In this document: positions 16,510-25,022 of the stretch, piece after piece
How positions within the stretch are numbered: position 1 is the stretch's first letter
Layout of the letters: the number at the start of each line of letters is the position of its first letter
DNA from: Falsiroseomonas selenitidurans
Lineage (GTDB): Bacteria > Pseudomonadota > Alphaproteobacteria > Acetobacterales > Acetobacteraceae
Direction: 5' to 3'
Assembly (NCBI RefSeq): GCF_012103215.1
Contig: NZ_JAAVNE010000050.1
Location: forward strand, 1 to 38,513
DNA length: 38,513 nucleotides
Notes under the pieces: generated by a model
Seen by the model: only the letters and a program-made list of their open reading frames with translations
The model's database searches: none
Told to the model about the DNA's origin: nothing
Made by a program: the position numbers and the translations under genes

Positions 16510-18252
16510 CTACGCCCCGGCGCGTTCCAGCATCCGCAGCGCGATCTCACGCTCCCCGGAGACCGTCATGCTGGCGCCCAGGCCCTGCAGATGGACGGCG
16601 CTGTCATCCGAATGGGCGCGCACCAGGATCTCCAGGCCCGGATTCAGGGCGCGCGCCTGCTGCACCACCTGCCCGGCCTCGAACACCTCGGGCACGGTGA
16701 CGAACAGGCGGGCAGCCTGGGGCAGGTTGGCGGCGGCCAGCACATCCGGGTTGGCGGCATTGCCCACCACCACCTCCGCCCCATCGGCGCGGGCGGCTTC
16801 CACCGCCTCATCCGCATCCTCGATCACCAGCAGCGGGCGGCCGGCGGCCAGCATCCCCTGCCCGACCACCCGCCCGACCCGGCCATAGCCCACCACCACC
16901 TCATGCGCCGCCAGCGTGGAGACATCCGGCGGCTCCGGCTGCGCGGGCTCCGGCGCGGCGGGCTCCTCCACCTTCGGCACGGCTTGCGGTGGCGTGGCTT
17001 CCGGCGGCGCGGGTGCGGGCGCCGGCGCCTTCTCGCCGCGGGTGAAGGCGATCTTGGTCAGGATGCGCGCCCTGCCCTTCTCCACCGCCGCGAACAGGAA
17101 GGGGTTGAGCAGGATGGACAGGATGGCGCCCGCCAGCACCAGGTCGCGCGCCGCATTGTCCACCAGCCCGAGCGTCACGCCCAGGCCGATCAGGATGAAG
17201 GAGAATTCGCCGATCTGCGCCAGGCTGACGGAGATCGTCATCGCCGTCGCGTTGGGGTGGCCGAAGGCACGGACGATGCCGAAGGCGGCGGCGGATTTGC
17301 CGATGACGATGATGAGCACGGTGGCCAGCACCGCCAGCGGCTGCTCCACCAGCACCGCCGGGTTGAACAGCATGCCGACGGAGACGAAGAACAGCACCGC
17401 GAAGGCATCGCGCAGCGGCAGCGCTTCCTCCGCCGCGCGCTGCGACAGGCGACTTTCGCCCATCAGCATGCCGGCGAAGAAGGCCCCCAGCGCGAAGCTG
17501 ACATCGAAGGCGACCGCCGCGCCATAGGCCACGCCGAGCGCCACGGCATAGACTGCCAGCCGGAACAGCTCCCGCGACCCGGTATGCGCCGCGTGGTGCA
17601 TGATCCACGGGATCAGCCGGCGCCCGGCCACCAGCATCACCACGACGAAGGCGGCGACCTTGGCAAGGGTGATGCCGAAGGTCAGGCCAAGCTCCGCGGC
17701 GGACAGCGCAGCCCCGCCAGGCATCAGCGCCGGCCCCACCGCCGGCAGCAGCACCAGCGCGAGGACCATCGCCAGATCCTCGACGATCAGCCAGCCGACG
17801 GCGATCTTGCCGCGCTCCGTCTCGATGATCCGGCGTTCCTGGAGCGCACGCACCAGCACGACGGTGGAGGCGACGGACAGCGCCAGGCCGAAGACCAGCC
17901 CGGCGCCAAGGCCCCATCCCAGCAGATGCGCCAGCCCCATGCCGAGCAGCGTGGCCACCGCGATCTGCACCACCGCGCCCGGCACGGCGATGGCGCGCAC
18001 CGCCATCAGATCCTTCAGCGAGAAATGCAGGCCGACGCCGAACATCAGCAGGATGACGCCGATTTCCGCCAGCTCGTTCGCCAGCCCCTGGTCCGCGACG
18101 AAGCCGGGCGTGAAGGGACCCACCGCGATGCCCGCCACCAGATAGCCCACCAGCGGCGACAGGCGCAGCCGATGCGCCACCATGCCGCACAGGAAGGCGA
18201 GCACGAGGCCCGCCGCGATGGTGGCGATCAGCGGCGTGTGATGTGCGGGCAT
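16510..18252 (-). CDS. Kef/YbaL-type monovalent cation:proton antiporter (CPA2)
   Basis: 580 residues. About 12 membrane helices fill residues 5-390, opening with TPLIATIAAGLVLAFLCGMV and including GVILLMFGVGLHFSLKDL, typical of the CPA2 exchanger domain. A Pro/Ala/Glu-rich linker at about 400-445 leads to a cytoplasmic TrkA-N (RCK) nucleotide-binding domain with VVVGYGRVGRVVGQG (GYGRVG at 455-460). It likely exports K+ or Na+ in exchange for protons, gated by nucleotide or redox signals. YbaL-like architecture is my closest match. It lies 69 bp downstream of dadA on the same strand. AGGACGAAG precedes the ATG. Confidence 0.92.
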   Translation of the reverse strand: MPAHHTPLIATIAAGLVLAFLCGMVAHRLRLSPLVGYLVAGIAVGPFTPGFVADQGLANELAEIGVILLMFGVGLHFSLKDLMAVRAIAVPGAVVQIAVATLLGMGLAHLLGWGLGAGLVFGLALSVASTVVLVRALQERRIIETERGKIAVGWLIVEDLAMVLALVLLPAVGPALMPGGAALSAAELGLTFGITLAKVAAFVVVMLVAGRRLIPWIMHHAAHTGSRELFRLAVYAVALGVAYGAAVAFDVSFALGAFFAGMLMGESRLSQRAAEEALPLRDAFAVLFFVSVGMLFNPAVLVEQPLAVLATVLIIVIGKSAAAFGIVRAFGHPNATAMTISVSLAQIGEFSFILIGLGVTLGLVDNAARDLVLAGAILSILLNPFLFAAVEKGRARILTKIAFTRGEKAPAPAPAPPEATPPQAVPKVEEPAAPEPAQPEPPDVSTLAAHEVVVGYGRVGRVVGQGMLAAGRPLLVIEDADEAVEAARADGAEVVVGNAANPDVLAAANLPQAARLFVTVPEVFEAGQVVQQARALNPGLEILVRAHSDDSAVHLQGLGASMTVSGEREIALRMLERAGA

Positions 18253-18321
18253 CTTCGTCCTGTGATTGGGGGTCCTTGCGATGCGGATAGGGGAGGACCG
18301 GCGCGGCGGCCACCCCCAATC

Positions 18322-19581
18322 TCAGCCCGCCCGGTAACGTGTCAGCGCCAGGTCGGCAGCGTCGATCTCCGGCGTCCGGCCGCCCACCAGATCCGCCAGC
18401 ACGCGGCCGGAGCCGCAGGCCATGGTCCAGCCCAGCGTGCCATGGCCAGTGTTGAGGAACAGGTTCGGATAGCGCGTCGCGCCCACCACCGGCGTGCCGT
18501 CCGGCGTCATCGGGCGCAGCCCGCTCCAGAAGCTGGCCTGCGCCACGTCGCCGCCGCGCGGGAACAGATCCACCACCGAGTGTTCCAGGGTGCGCCGGCG
18601 CGGCGCGCGCAGCGCGGTGGAAAAGCCGGCGATCTCCGCCGTGCCGCCGACGCGGATGCGGTCCCCCAGGCGCGTGATGGCGATCTTGAAGGTCTCGTCC
18701 ATCACGGTGGAGACCGGCGCGCCCTCCGGGTCCGTCACCGGCAGGGTCAGTGAATAGCCCTTCACCGGGTAGACCGGCAGGCCGAGGCCCAAGGGCCGCA
18801 GCAAAGCGGGGGCGAAGCTGCCCAGCGCCACCACGTAGCGGTCGGCGGAAAAGCGCCCCTCCGCCGTCCGCACGCCCACAACCTGGCCGCCCTCGGCCTC
18901 GATCGCCTGGATGGTCACGCCCTGGCGGAAGGTCACGCCGGCGGCTTCCGCAAGCTTCGCCAGTCGCTGGGTGAACAGGAAGGCGTCGCCGGTCTCATCC
19001 CCCGGCAGGCGCAGCCCGCCCACATACTTGCCCGGAACATGGCGCAACGCCGGCTCCACCACCGCGCAGCCGGCAGCGTCCAGCACCTCATACGGAACCT
19101 GGAACTGGTCCAGCACGGCGGTGTCCTGGCCCACGGCGTCCAGCTGCTTCGAAGTGCGGAACAGCTGCAGCGTGCCCTGGGTGCGCTGGTCGTACTCGAT
19201 GCCGGTGGCGCCGCGCAGGTCGCGCAGGCAGTCACGGGAATACTCCGCCAGACGCACCATGCGGGATTTGTTGGTCTGGTAGGCGTCCTCCGTGCAGTTC
19301 GCCAGCAGGCGGGCAAGCCAGAAATACACGCGGCTGTCGAGCAGCGGCCAGACCACCAGCGGGCGGTGGTGCATCATCAGCCACTTGATCGCCTTCACCG
19401 GGATGCCGGGCCCGGCCCAGGGCGCCGAGTAGCCCGGCGAAACCTGGCCGGCATTGGCGAAGCTGGTTTCCATCCCCGGTGCCGGCTGGCGGTCCAGCAC
19501 CGTCACCTCATGCCCCGCCTGGGCCAGGTACCAGGCGCTGGCCACCCCCACCACGCCACTGCCGAGCACGAGCACGCGCAT
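18322..19581 (-). CDS. dadA: D-amino-acid dehydrogenase small subunit (DadA-like FAD oxidoreductase)
   Basis: 419 residues. FAD-binding Rossmann motif at the N-terminus (VLVLGSGVVGVASAWYL, GSGVVG at 7-12), then the DAO fold with GMETSFANAGQVSPGYSAPW and a C-terminal GLRPMTPDGTPVVGATRYPN plus NTGHGTLGWTMACGSGR, all hallmark DadA segments. It oxidatively deaminates D-amino acids at the inner membrane, passing electrons to the respiratory chain. It is divergent from an Lrp/AsnC regulator, the common arrangement for dadA control. It could also take D-amino acids made by the carbamoylases at 28-30 kb (inference). Confidence 0.92.
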   Translation of the reverse strand: MRVLVLGSGVVGVASAWYLAQAGHEVTVLDRQPAPGMETSFANAGQVSPGYSAPWAGPGIPVKAIKWLMMHHRPLVVWPLLDSRVYFWLARLLANCTEDAYQTNKSRMVRLAEYSRDCLRDLRGATGIEYDQRTQGTLQLFRTSKQLDAVGQDTAVLDQFQVPYEVLDAAGCAVVEPALRHVPGKYVGGLRLPGDETGDAFLFTQRLAKLAEAAGVTFRQGVTIQAIEAEGGQVVGVRTAEGRFSADRYVVALGSFAPALLRPLGLGLPVYPVKGYSLTLPVTDPEGAPVSTVMDETFKIAITRLGDRIRVGGTAEIAGFSTALRAPRRRTLEHSVVDLFPRGGDVAQASFWSGLRPMTPDGTPVVGATRYPNLFLNTGHGTLGWTMACGSGRVLADLVGGRTPEIDAADLALTRYRAG

Positions 19582-19681
19582 CGTTCGTCATCCCTTGCGA
19601 TTCCGTGAGGATAGCCGGTTGATCCAGCGAATTTCATGCCGCACCGTCGCAGGGATTTTCACGCCGCGGCGCCTGGCGCAC

Positions 19682-19706
19682 GATCCTGCGACAATTCCGC
19701 AGGATC
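19682..19706. promoter_or_regulatory. Perfect palindrome at the lrp start, probable Lrp operator
   Basis: GATCCTGCG (19682-19690) and CGCAGGATC (19698-19706) are perfect 9-bp arms around ACAATTC. The element ends 5 bp before the ATG at 19712 and includes the AGGA ribosome-binding sequence (19701-19704). This suits autorepression by the Lrp/AsnC dimer and control of divergent dadA. As RNA it could also hide the ribosome-binding site. Confidence 0.6.
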
Positions 19707-19711
19707 TGCCG

Positions 19712-20155
19712 ATGGACGAGATCGACCGGGCGATCATCCGCGCCCTGCGCGCCGATGGCCGCATGCCCAACGCCGCGCTCGCCGCGGCGGTGGGCCTCTC
19801 ACCCTCCGCCTGCCTCCGCCGGCTGCGGCTGCTGGAATCCCGGGGAATCATCCGCGGCTACACCGTGCTGGTGGACGAACCCTCCCCGGCCGGGGCGGTG
19901 ACGGTGATCGTGCAGATCACGCTGGAACGGCAGACGGACGACCATCTGCGCCGCTTCGAGGATGCGGTGCGCCGCTGCCCGGAGGTGCGGGAGTGCCACC
20001 TGATGACCGGGATCGCCGACTACCTGCTGCGCGTGGAGGCCCGCGACGCCGGCGATTATGAACGCATCCACAAGGACGCGCTGTCCCGCATGCCCGGCGT
20101 CGCCCGCATCCAGTCCAGCTTCGCGATCCGGACCGTGATCCGCGGCGGCGGGTGA
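19712..20155 (+). CDS. Lrp/AsnC-family transcriptional regulator
   Basis: 147 residues from the ATG at 19712; the frame is open upstream but MDEIDRAIIRALRADGRM is the typical family start. The helix-turn-helix spans about 20-45 (NAALAAAVGLSPSACLRRLRLLE), followed by the RAM ligand-binding domain (VTVIVQITLERQTDDHLRRF, CHLMTGIADYLLRVEARD). It senses amino acids and forms dimers or octamers. Divergence from dadA suggests that it regulates D-amino-acid oxidation, as related regulators do in other proteobacteria. Confidence 0.93.
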   Translation: MDEIDRAIIRALRADGRMPNAALAAAVGLSPSACLRRLRLLESRGIIRGYTVLVDEPSPAGAVTVIVQITLERQTDDHLRRFEDAVRRCPEVRECHLMTGIADYLLRVEARDAGDYERIHKDALSRMPGVARIQSSFAIRTVIRGGG

Positions 20156-20188
20156 TTGGCAGCCCGTCCGGGGTTCTCCGACGGTATC

Positions 20189-20581
20189 TCAGATGGCGAA
20201 GGTGACGCGCCCCTCCGCATCGATCGGCCAGGCGGGGTTCCAGGCGATTTCCCAGGGGTGGCCATGCGGCGGCGCATCGCCCGGCCGCAGGATTCGGCCG
20301 CCGGCGGCTTCCAGCCGGCGTAGCAAGGCATCCACCGCCTCGGCCGAGCCGACATTGAGGCCGAGCGCGAAGCCCGCCGGGGCGCCCGGCGGGCCGGGCC
20401 ACTGCATATCCGCCTCCAGCGCCGCGCGCAGCCAGGTGCCGAGGACCAGGCCGTTCATCTGGTAGAAGACGATCTCCGGCGTCTCATGGACCGGGACCCC
20501 GCCGAAACCCTCGCCGTAGAAGCGCCGCGACCGCGCCGCGTCGGTGATCCCGAGGGTGATGACCGAGATCTGCTGGGGCAT
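20189..20581 (-). CDS. VOC-superfamily (glyoxalase/bleomycin-resistance fold) protein
   Basis: 130 residues from the ATG at 20581-20579; a longer open frame upstream runs through non-coding sequence and was not used. The pattern ISVITLGITDAARSRRFYGE at the start and a second beta-alpha-beta module (FALGLNVGSAEAVDALLRRL, AAGGRILRPG, then IDAEGRVTFAI) match VOC proteins of the lactoylglutathione-lyase-like type. Function is unknown: a metal-dependent lyase, isomerase, dioxygenase or binding protein is possible. It converges with lrp (33-bp gap) and is divergent from an ene-reductase. Confidence 0.82.
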   Translation of the reverse strand: MPQQISVITLGITDAARSRRFYGEGFGGVPVHETPEIVFYQMNGLVLGTWLRAALEADMQWPGPPGAPAGFALGLNVGSAEAVDALLRRLEAAGGRILRPGDAPPHGHPWEIAWNPAWPIDAEGRVTFAI

Positions 20582-20795
20582 GGCGCGGGTCCTGTGCGGC
20601 GGGGCCGTCCAGACCCATGGCGTGCGCCGGACACCGCGGCAAGCGACGCCTGCCACAGGAAGCGGCCCGGGTTCCATCACCAGGGCTGATATCGGGCATC
20701 GATCGGGGCGCATGGCGCGTTGCCACATCCACCGCCACCTTCCGGCCCAACGCAGCGGCGCCACCCGTGCCGCGCCCAGACCCAAGGATACCGCC

Positions 20796-21857
20796 ATGAC
20801 CGACACCCCCGACCTGTTCGGCCCCGTGAAGCTGGGCGCCCTGACCCTGCCCAACCGCATCGTCATGGCGCCAATGACGCGCAGCCGCGCCCCCGGCAAC
20901 CTGCCGAACGCCCTGATGGCCGAGTATTACGGCCAGCGCGCCTCCGCCGGCCTGATCGTCACGGAAGGCACCACGCCCTCCGCCAATGGCCGCGGCTACA
21001 TCGACATCCCCGGCATCTACAGCGAGGCGCAGGTCGAAGGCTGGCGCGCCGTGGCTGATGCCGTGCATGCCAAGGGCGGGCGCATCTTCGCGCAGCTCAT
21101 GCATGTCGGCCGCATCTCGCTGCCCGAGTTCCAGGATGGCGCGGAGCCGGTGGCCCCCTCCGCGGTCGCCGCGGCGGGGCAGATGTACACGCCTTCCGGC
21201 ATGAAGCCGCTGGTCACGCCGCGGGCGCTGACCGAGGCCGAGATCGAGCAGCTGATCGAGGCCTATGCCCAGGCGGCGCGCAATGCCGTGGCGGCGGGGC
21301 TGGATGGCATCGAGATCCATGGCGCGAATGGCTACCTGCCGGGCCAGTTCCTGGCGCCGAATGCCAACCAGCGGACCGATCGCTGGGGCGGCTCGGGCGA
21401 GAACCGCGCGCGCTTCCTGGTGGCCATCACGGATGCCGCCGCCAAGGCGATCGGCGCCGACCGCGTGGGCGTCCGCCTCAGCCCGGGCAACCCGTTCAAC
21501 GACATCGACGATCCGGATGTCGAGGGCACCTATACGCCGGTGATCCAGGGCATCTCGGGCAAGGGCCTGGCCTATGTCCACTTCCTGGATGCGAAGCCGG
21601 CCTTCGACGTGATCGGCCTGGCCCGCAAGCACTTTGGCGGCCCGATCATCCTGAACGCCGGCTACGACAAGGCCCGCGCGCAGGCGGACATCGCCAGCGG
21701 CCGCGCAGACCTGATCGCCTTCGGGTCCAGCTACATCAGCAACCCGGACCTGGTGGAGCGCCTGCAGCAGGATGCCCCGTTGAACGCGCCGGACCAGACG
21801 ACCTTCTACGGCGGCGACGCCAAGGGCTACACGGACTACCCGAAGCTCGCGGCGTAA
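20796..21857 (+). CDS. Old Yellow Enzyme-family alkene reductase (NemA-like)
   Basis: 353 residues from the ATG at 20796. An FMN-binding TIM barrel starts with LFGPVKLGALTLPNRIVMAP and MTRSRA. The substrate-anchoring pair is in EIHGANGYLPGQFLAPN (H175, N178) with Y180 next to it. NQRTDRWGGSGENRARF, GVRLSPGNPFNDI and the C-terminal FGSSYISNPDLVERL are standard. It reduces activated C=C bonds or nitro compounds with NAD(P)H. It stands alone between a divergent VOC gene and the convergent TRAP operon; the native substrate is unknown. Confidence 0.94.
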   Translation: MTDTPDLFGPVKLGALTLPNRIVMAPMTRSRAPGNLPNALMAEYYGQRASAGLIVTEGTTPSANGRGYIDIPGIYSEAQVEGWRAVADAVHAKGGRIFAQLMHVGRISLPEFQDGAEPVAPSAVAAAGQMYTPSGMKPLVTPRALTEAEIEQLIEAYAQAARNAVAAGLDGIEIHGANGYLPGQFLAPNANQRTDRWGGSGENRARFLVAITDAAAKAIGADRVGVRLSPGNPFNDIDDPDVEGTYTPVIQGISGKGLAYVHFLDAKPAFDVIGLARKHFGGPIILNAGYDKARAQADIASGRADLIAFGSSYISNPDLVERLQQDAPLNAPDQTTFYGGDAKGYTDYPKLAA

Positions 21858-21878
21858 CACTAGGAACCCCCCACCCAA

Positions 21879-21907
21879 CCCTCTCCCCCTGAAGCAGGGG
21901 GAGAGGG
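21879..21907. terminator. Strong hairpin between convergent genes (bidirectional terminator or REP-like element)
   Basis: CCCTCTCCCCCTG (21879-21891) and CAGGGGGAGAGGG (21895-21907) are perfect 13-bp arms with an AAG loop. It lies between the ends of the ene-reductase and the TRAP large-permease genes, where it can terminate both. No T tract follows. The outer CCCTCTC/GAGAGGG arms recur at 35987-36031, so it may belong to a dispersed intergenic repeat family. Confidence 0.65.
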
Positions 21908-21916
21908 ATTCGGGGG

Positions 21917-23242
21917 CTACCATCCGATCGCCCTCGGCAGCCAGGTGGCCAGGCCGGGGGCGAAGTAGACCACGGCGACGGCCAGGAACTGCATGGCGAC
22001 GAAGGGGATCACGCCGCGGTATATATGCCCGGTGGTGATCTCCGGCGGCGCCACGCTGCGCAGGAAGAACAGCGCCCAGCCGAAGGGCGGTGTCAGGAAG
22101 CTGGTCTGCAGCATCACGCAGATCAGCGTCGCCAGCCACACCGGATCGACGCCCGCATTGGCGAAGATCGGCAGGAACAGCGGCACGGCGATGTAGCTGA
22201 TCTCAATCCACTCCAGGAAGAAGCCCAGCACGAAGACCAGCAGCAGCATGAACCAGATGTCCGCGGCCACGCCGCCGGGCAGGAAGGCGAACAGGTCCTC
22301 CACCAGCTGTTCGCCGCGCAGGCCGCGGAAGGCGAGCGCGAAGACCTGGGCGCAGATCAGGATGAACATCATCATCGCGGTGATGCGCGCCGTGGACCGC
22401 AGCGTCTCCACCACCAGGCCCCGGCTCAGCCGGCGGCCCAGCGCGCAGACCACCAGCGCGCCCAGCGCGCCCATGGCGGCCGCTTCCGTCGGCGCGGCGA
22501 TGCCGGCGACGATGGAGCCCAGCACGGCGAACACGAGGCCGAGCGGCGGCGCGATGACGCGCACCAGCTTGGCCAGCAATTGCCGGGTGGAGATCAGCGC
22601 CCGCTCCTCGGCCGGCACCGCCGGCACCATCTCCGGCCGGATCAGGCCCAGCAGCAGGATCCAGGCGCAGTAGAGCCCGGCCAGCACCAGCCCGGGGAAC
22701 ACCGCGGCGGCGAACAGCGTGCCCACCGACAGGTTCATGATGTCCGCCAGCAGGATCAGGATCAGGCTGGGCGGGATGATCTGCCCGAGCGTGCCGGAGG
22801 CGCAGATGACGCCGCAGGACAGGCCCGGGTCATAGCCGCGCTTCAGCAGCGCCGGCAGCGTCAGCAGGCCGAGGGTCACCACGGTGGCGCCGACGATGCC
22901 GGTGGTGGCGCCCATCAGCACGCCGACGAAGACGATGCCAAGCCCGAGGCCACCGCGCAGCGCCCCCGAAAGCCGGCCCACCACCTCCATCAGCTCCTCC
23001 GCCATGCGCGACTTCTCCAGCGCCACGCCCATGAAGACGAACAAGGGGATGGCGAGCAGGGAATAGCTGGTGACGACGCCGTAGATGCGGCTGGGCAGCA
23101 GGTTGAACAGCATCGGCCCGAAGCCGAGCCAGCCGAAGGCGAAGCCGGAGACGGCCAGCGTCAGCGCCACCGGCAGGCCGAGCAGCAGCAGGCCGAAGAA
23201 CGCCACCAGCATGAGGATGGCGTAGATCTCTGTCAGGGGCAT
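21917..23242 (-). CDS. dctM: TRAP transporter large permease (DctM)
   Basis: 441 residues, about 12 membrane helices. Opens with YAILMLVAFFGLLLLGLPVA and contains the family pattern GVLMGATTGIVGATVVTLG and the C-terminal LTPPFGWALFFLRSVAPPEI. It is the ion-coupled translocation subunit of a tripartite ATP-independent periplasmic importer, usually driven by Na+. It follows dctQ by 7 bp. This close variant is common in TRAP systems of the mannitol/chloroaromatic (TakP) class, fitting the binding protein upstream. Confidence 0.94.
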   Translation of the reverse strand: MPLTEIYAILMLVAFFGLLLLGLPVALTLAVSGFAFGWLGFGPMLFNLLPSRIYGVVTSYSLLAIPLFVFMGVALEKSRMAEELMEVVGRLSGALRGGLGLGIVFVGVLMGATTGIVGATVVTLGLLTLPALLKRGYDPGLSCGVICASGTLGQIIPPSLILILLADIMNLSVGTLFAAAVFPGLVLAGLYCAWILLLGLIRPEMVPAVPAEERALISTRQLLAKLVRVIAPPLGLVFAVLGSIVAGIAAPTEAAAMGALGALVVCALGRRLSRGLVVETLRSTARITAMMMFILICAQVFALAFRGLRGEQLVEDLFAFLPGGVAADIWFMLLLVFVLGFFLEWIEISYIAVPLFLPIFANAGVDPVWLATLICVMLQTSFLTPPFGWALFFLRSVAPPEITTGHIYRGVIPFVAMQFLAVAVVYFAPGLATWLPRAIGW

Positions 23243-23249
23243 CGGTTTC

Positions 23250-23744
23250 TCAGCGCAAGCGCGAGAGGGAACGCAGCGTCTCCGCCACGAATTGCAGGGC
23301 GAGCAGCGCGAAGCCGGCCGGGATGAACGCTTTCAGGACATAGCGATAGGGGATGCCGCCGGGATTGGCCGAGCCTTCATCCTGCCCCCAGCTCTGCAGC
23401 ACGTAGCGCCAGGAAAGCTGAATCACCAGGGCGCAGACGGCGAGGCCCGCCAGCCCCGCCAGCAGGTCCACCCGCGCCTTGTTGCGTTCGGAAAAGCCGG
23501 CATACAGCACGTCCACGCGCACATGCTCGCCATGCCGCAGTGCATAGGCGGCGCCGATCAGCGCGATGGGCGACATCAGGTGCCATTCCAGCTCCTGCGC
23601 CCAGACGCTGCCGAGCGAGAAGCCGTAGCGCAGCAGCACATTGCCGGCCATCACCACCACCAGCGCGGCGACGGCGAGCGCGGAAAGCTGGCCGATGCGA
23701 TCGACGAGTGTGTCGATCGCATCGGCCGTCCTGGCCAGGCGCAT
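23250..23744 (-). CDS. dctQ: TRAP transporter small permease (DctQ)
   Basis: 164 residues with four membrane helices (first at about 18-38, LSALAVAALVVVMAGNVLLR). Contains the DctQ patterns SVWAQELEWHLMSPIALIGA, AYALRHGEHVRVDVLYAG and SERNKARVDLL. It is the small membrane partner of DctM. It lies 2 bp after the binding-protein gene and 7 bp before dctM, so the three form one operon. Confidence 0.93.
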   Translation of the reverse strand: MRLARTADAIDTLVDRIGQLSALAVAALVVVMAGNVLLRYGFSLGSVWAQELEWHLMSPIALIGAAYALRHGEHVRVDVLYAGFSERNKARVDLLAGLAGLAVCALVIQLSWRYVLQSWGQDEGSANPGGIPYRYVLKAFIPAGFALLALQFVAETLRSLSRLR

Positions 23745-23746
23745 GC

Positions 23747-24826
23747 TCAGCGCGGGCGGATGCTGGCGTGGTAGGGGGCCTCGCTGTAGCCCGACCAGGC
23801 GTCGAACTTCGCCTTGTAGGCCATGTAGCTGTCATGCACGCGCTTCGTCGTGGCATCGCGCGCCACGGCCTCCGCCAGCACCGAGTCGGTTTCCGTCCGC
23901 AGGCGGGCCACCACCTCCTCCGGCAGCGGGCCGGCGGTGACGCCGTGGTTCTTCAGCAGGTCGTCCATCGCCTCCGCATTGTTCTTCTGGCACCAGGCCT
24001 CGGAGATGACGTTGCAGGCGGCGACGGCGTTCTCCACGATCGCCTTAAGGTCGGCCGGCAGCCGCGCCCAGGCGGCCTTGTTGATGATGAGCTCGCTCGC
24101 CGTCGCGGTCTCGTGCCAGCCGGTCGTGTAGTAGTATTTGGCGACGCGCTGCAGGCCCAACTGTCGGTCCAGGAAGGGCCCGACGAACTCCGCCGCATCG
24201 ATCACGCCACGCTCCAGCGCCGGAAAGATCTCGCCGCCCGGCAGCAGCCGCACATCGACGCCGAGCTTCTGGTAGACCCGGCCCGCAAGGCCCGGGATGC
24301 GCATCTTCAACCCGCGGAAGTCCTCCACCTTCTCGATCGGCTTGCGGAACCAGCCGGTCATCTGCACGCCGGTGTTGCCACACAGGAAGGGCACCAGGTT
24401 GAAGCGGTCATAGACCTCGCGCCACAGCTCCAGCCCGCCGCCATCATACATCCAGCCATTCAGCCCCTGGTAGTTCAGGCCGAAGGGCACGGCGGTGAAG
24501 TACTGCGCGGCGAAGGTCTTGCCGGTCCAGAAATAGGCGTTGGCGTAGTTCATCTCGACGATGCCGGAGGAGACGGCATCGAAGCCCTCGCCCGCCGGAA
24601 TCAGCTCCCCCGCCCCGAAGAACTGGATGCGGATGCGGTTGTTCGACATCTTCTGGATGCGGTCGATCAGGTCCTTCGCGGAGCCGGGACCGGTCGAATA
24701 GAAGGCCGATTGCGGGCCGTAGAAGCTGGTCATGCGCCAGTTGAAGGTGGTCTGCGCGGTGGCGACGGCCGGCGCGGCCAGCACGCCCGCTCCGGCGGCG
24801 CTGGCGATCAGGTTGCGACGCTGCAT
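23747..24826 (-). CDS. TRAP transporter substrate-binding protein (TakP-like DctP family)
   Basis: 359 residues from the ATG at 24826-24824. The frame is open further upstream, but MQRRNLIASAAGAGVLAAPA is a clear signal peptide ending near VATAQ. The mature protein begins TTFNWRMTSFYGPQSAFYS and carries the carboxylate-binding arginine region FRGLKMRIPGLAGRVYQKLG. GWHETATASELIINKAAW resembles the TakP/mannitol-chloroaromatic group, which binds 2-oxo acids and related carboxylates. It is divergent from the cyclic amidohydrolase operon, so it may import a ureide, hydantoin or carboxylate for that pathway (inference). Confidence 0.93.
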   Translation of the reverse strand: MQRRNLIASAAGAGVLAAPAVATAQTTFNWRMTSFYGPQSAFYSTGPGSAKDLIDRIQKMSNNRIRIQFFGAGELIPAGEGFDAVSSGIVEMNYANAYFWTGKTFAAQYFTAVPFGLNYQGLNGWMYDGGGLELWREVYDRFNLVPFLCGNTGVQMTGWFRKPIEKVEDFRGLKMRIPGLAGRVYQKLGVDVRLLPGGEIFPALERGVIDAAEFVGPFLDRQLGLQRVAKYYYTTGWHETATASELIINKAAWARLPADLKAIVENAVAACNVISEAWCQKNNAEAMDDLLKNHGVTAGPLPEEVVARLRTETDSVLAEAVARDATTKRVHDSYMAYKAKFDAWSGYSEAPYHASIRPR

Positions 24827-25022
24827 CGGGCCTCTCCTGCTTGGGGTCGCAGCGGGGACAGCAATCGGCGTGCCATGCCTGGAATGTGGCCAAACCCGAT
24901 TCGTCATCGCGTCGCCCGCCCGTTTCCCAAGCGTGCCGCCCGGATATAAGGCAGACAAGCCGGATTGGCGGCGGCGCCGGGCCGTCCTAGCGTGGCGCCA
25001 CAAACCGAGAGAGTCCCGAAGC

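Noticed and set aside
20582..20795. Possible operator or small RNA in the divergent VOC to ene-reductase gap
   Set aside because: No convincing dyad, promoter pair or structured element could be made out by eye.
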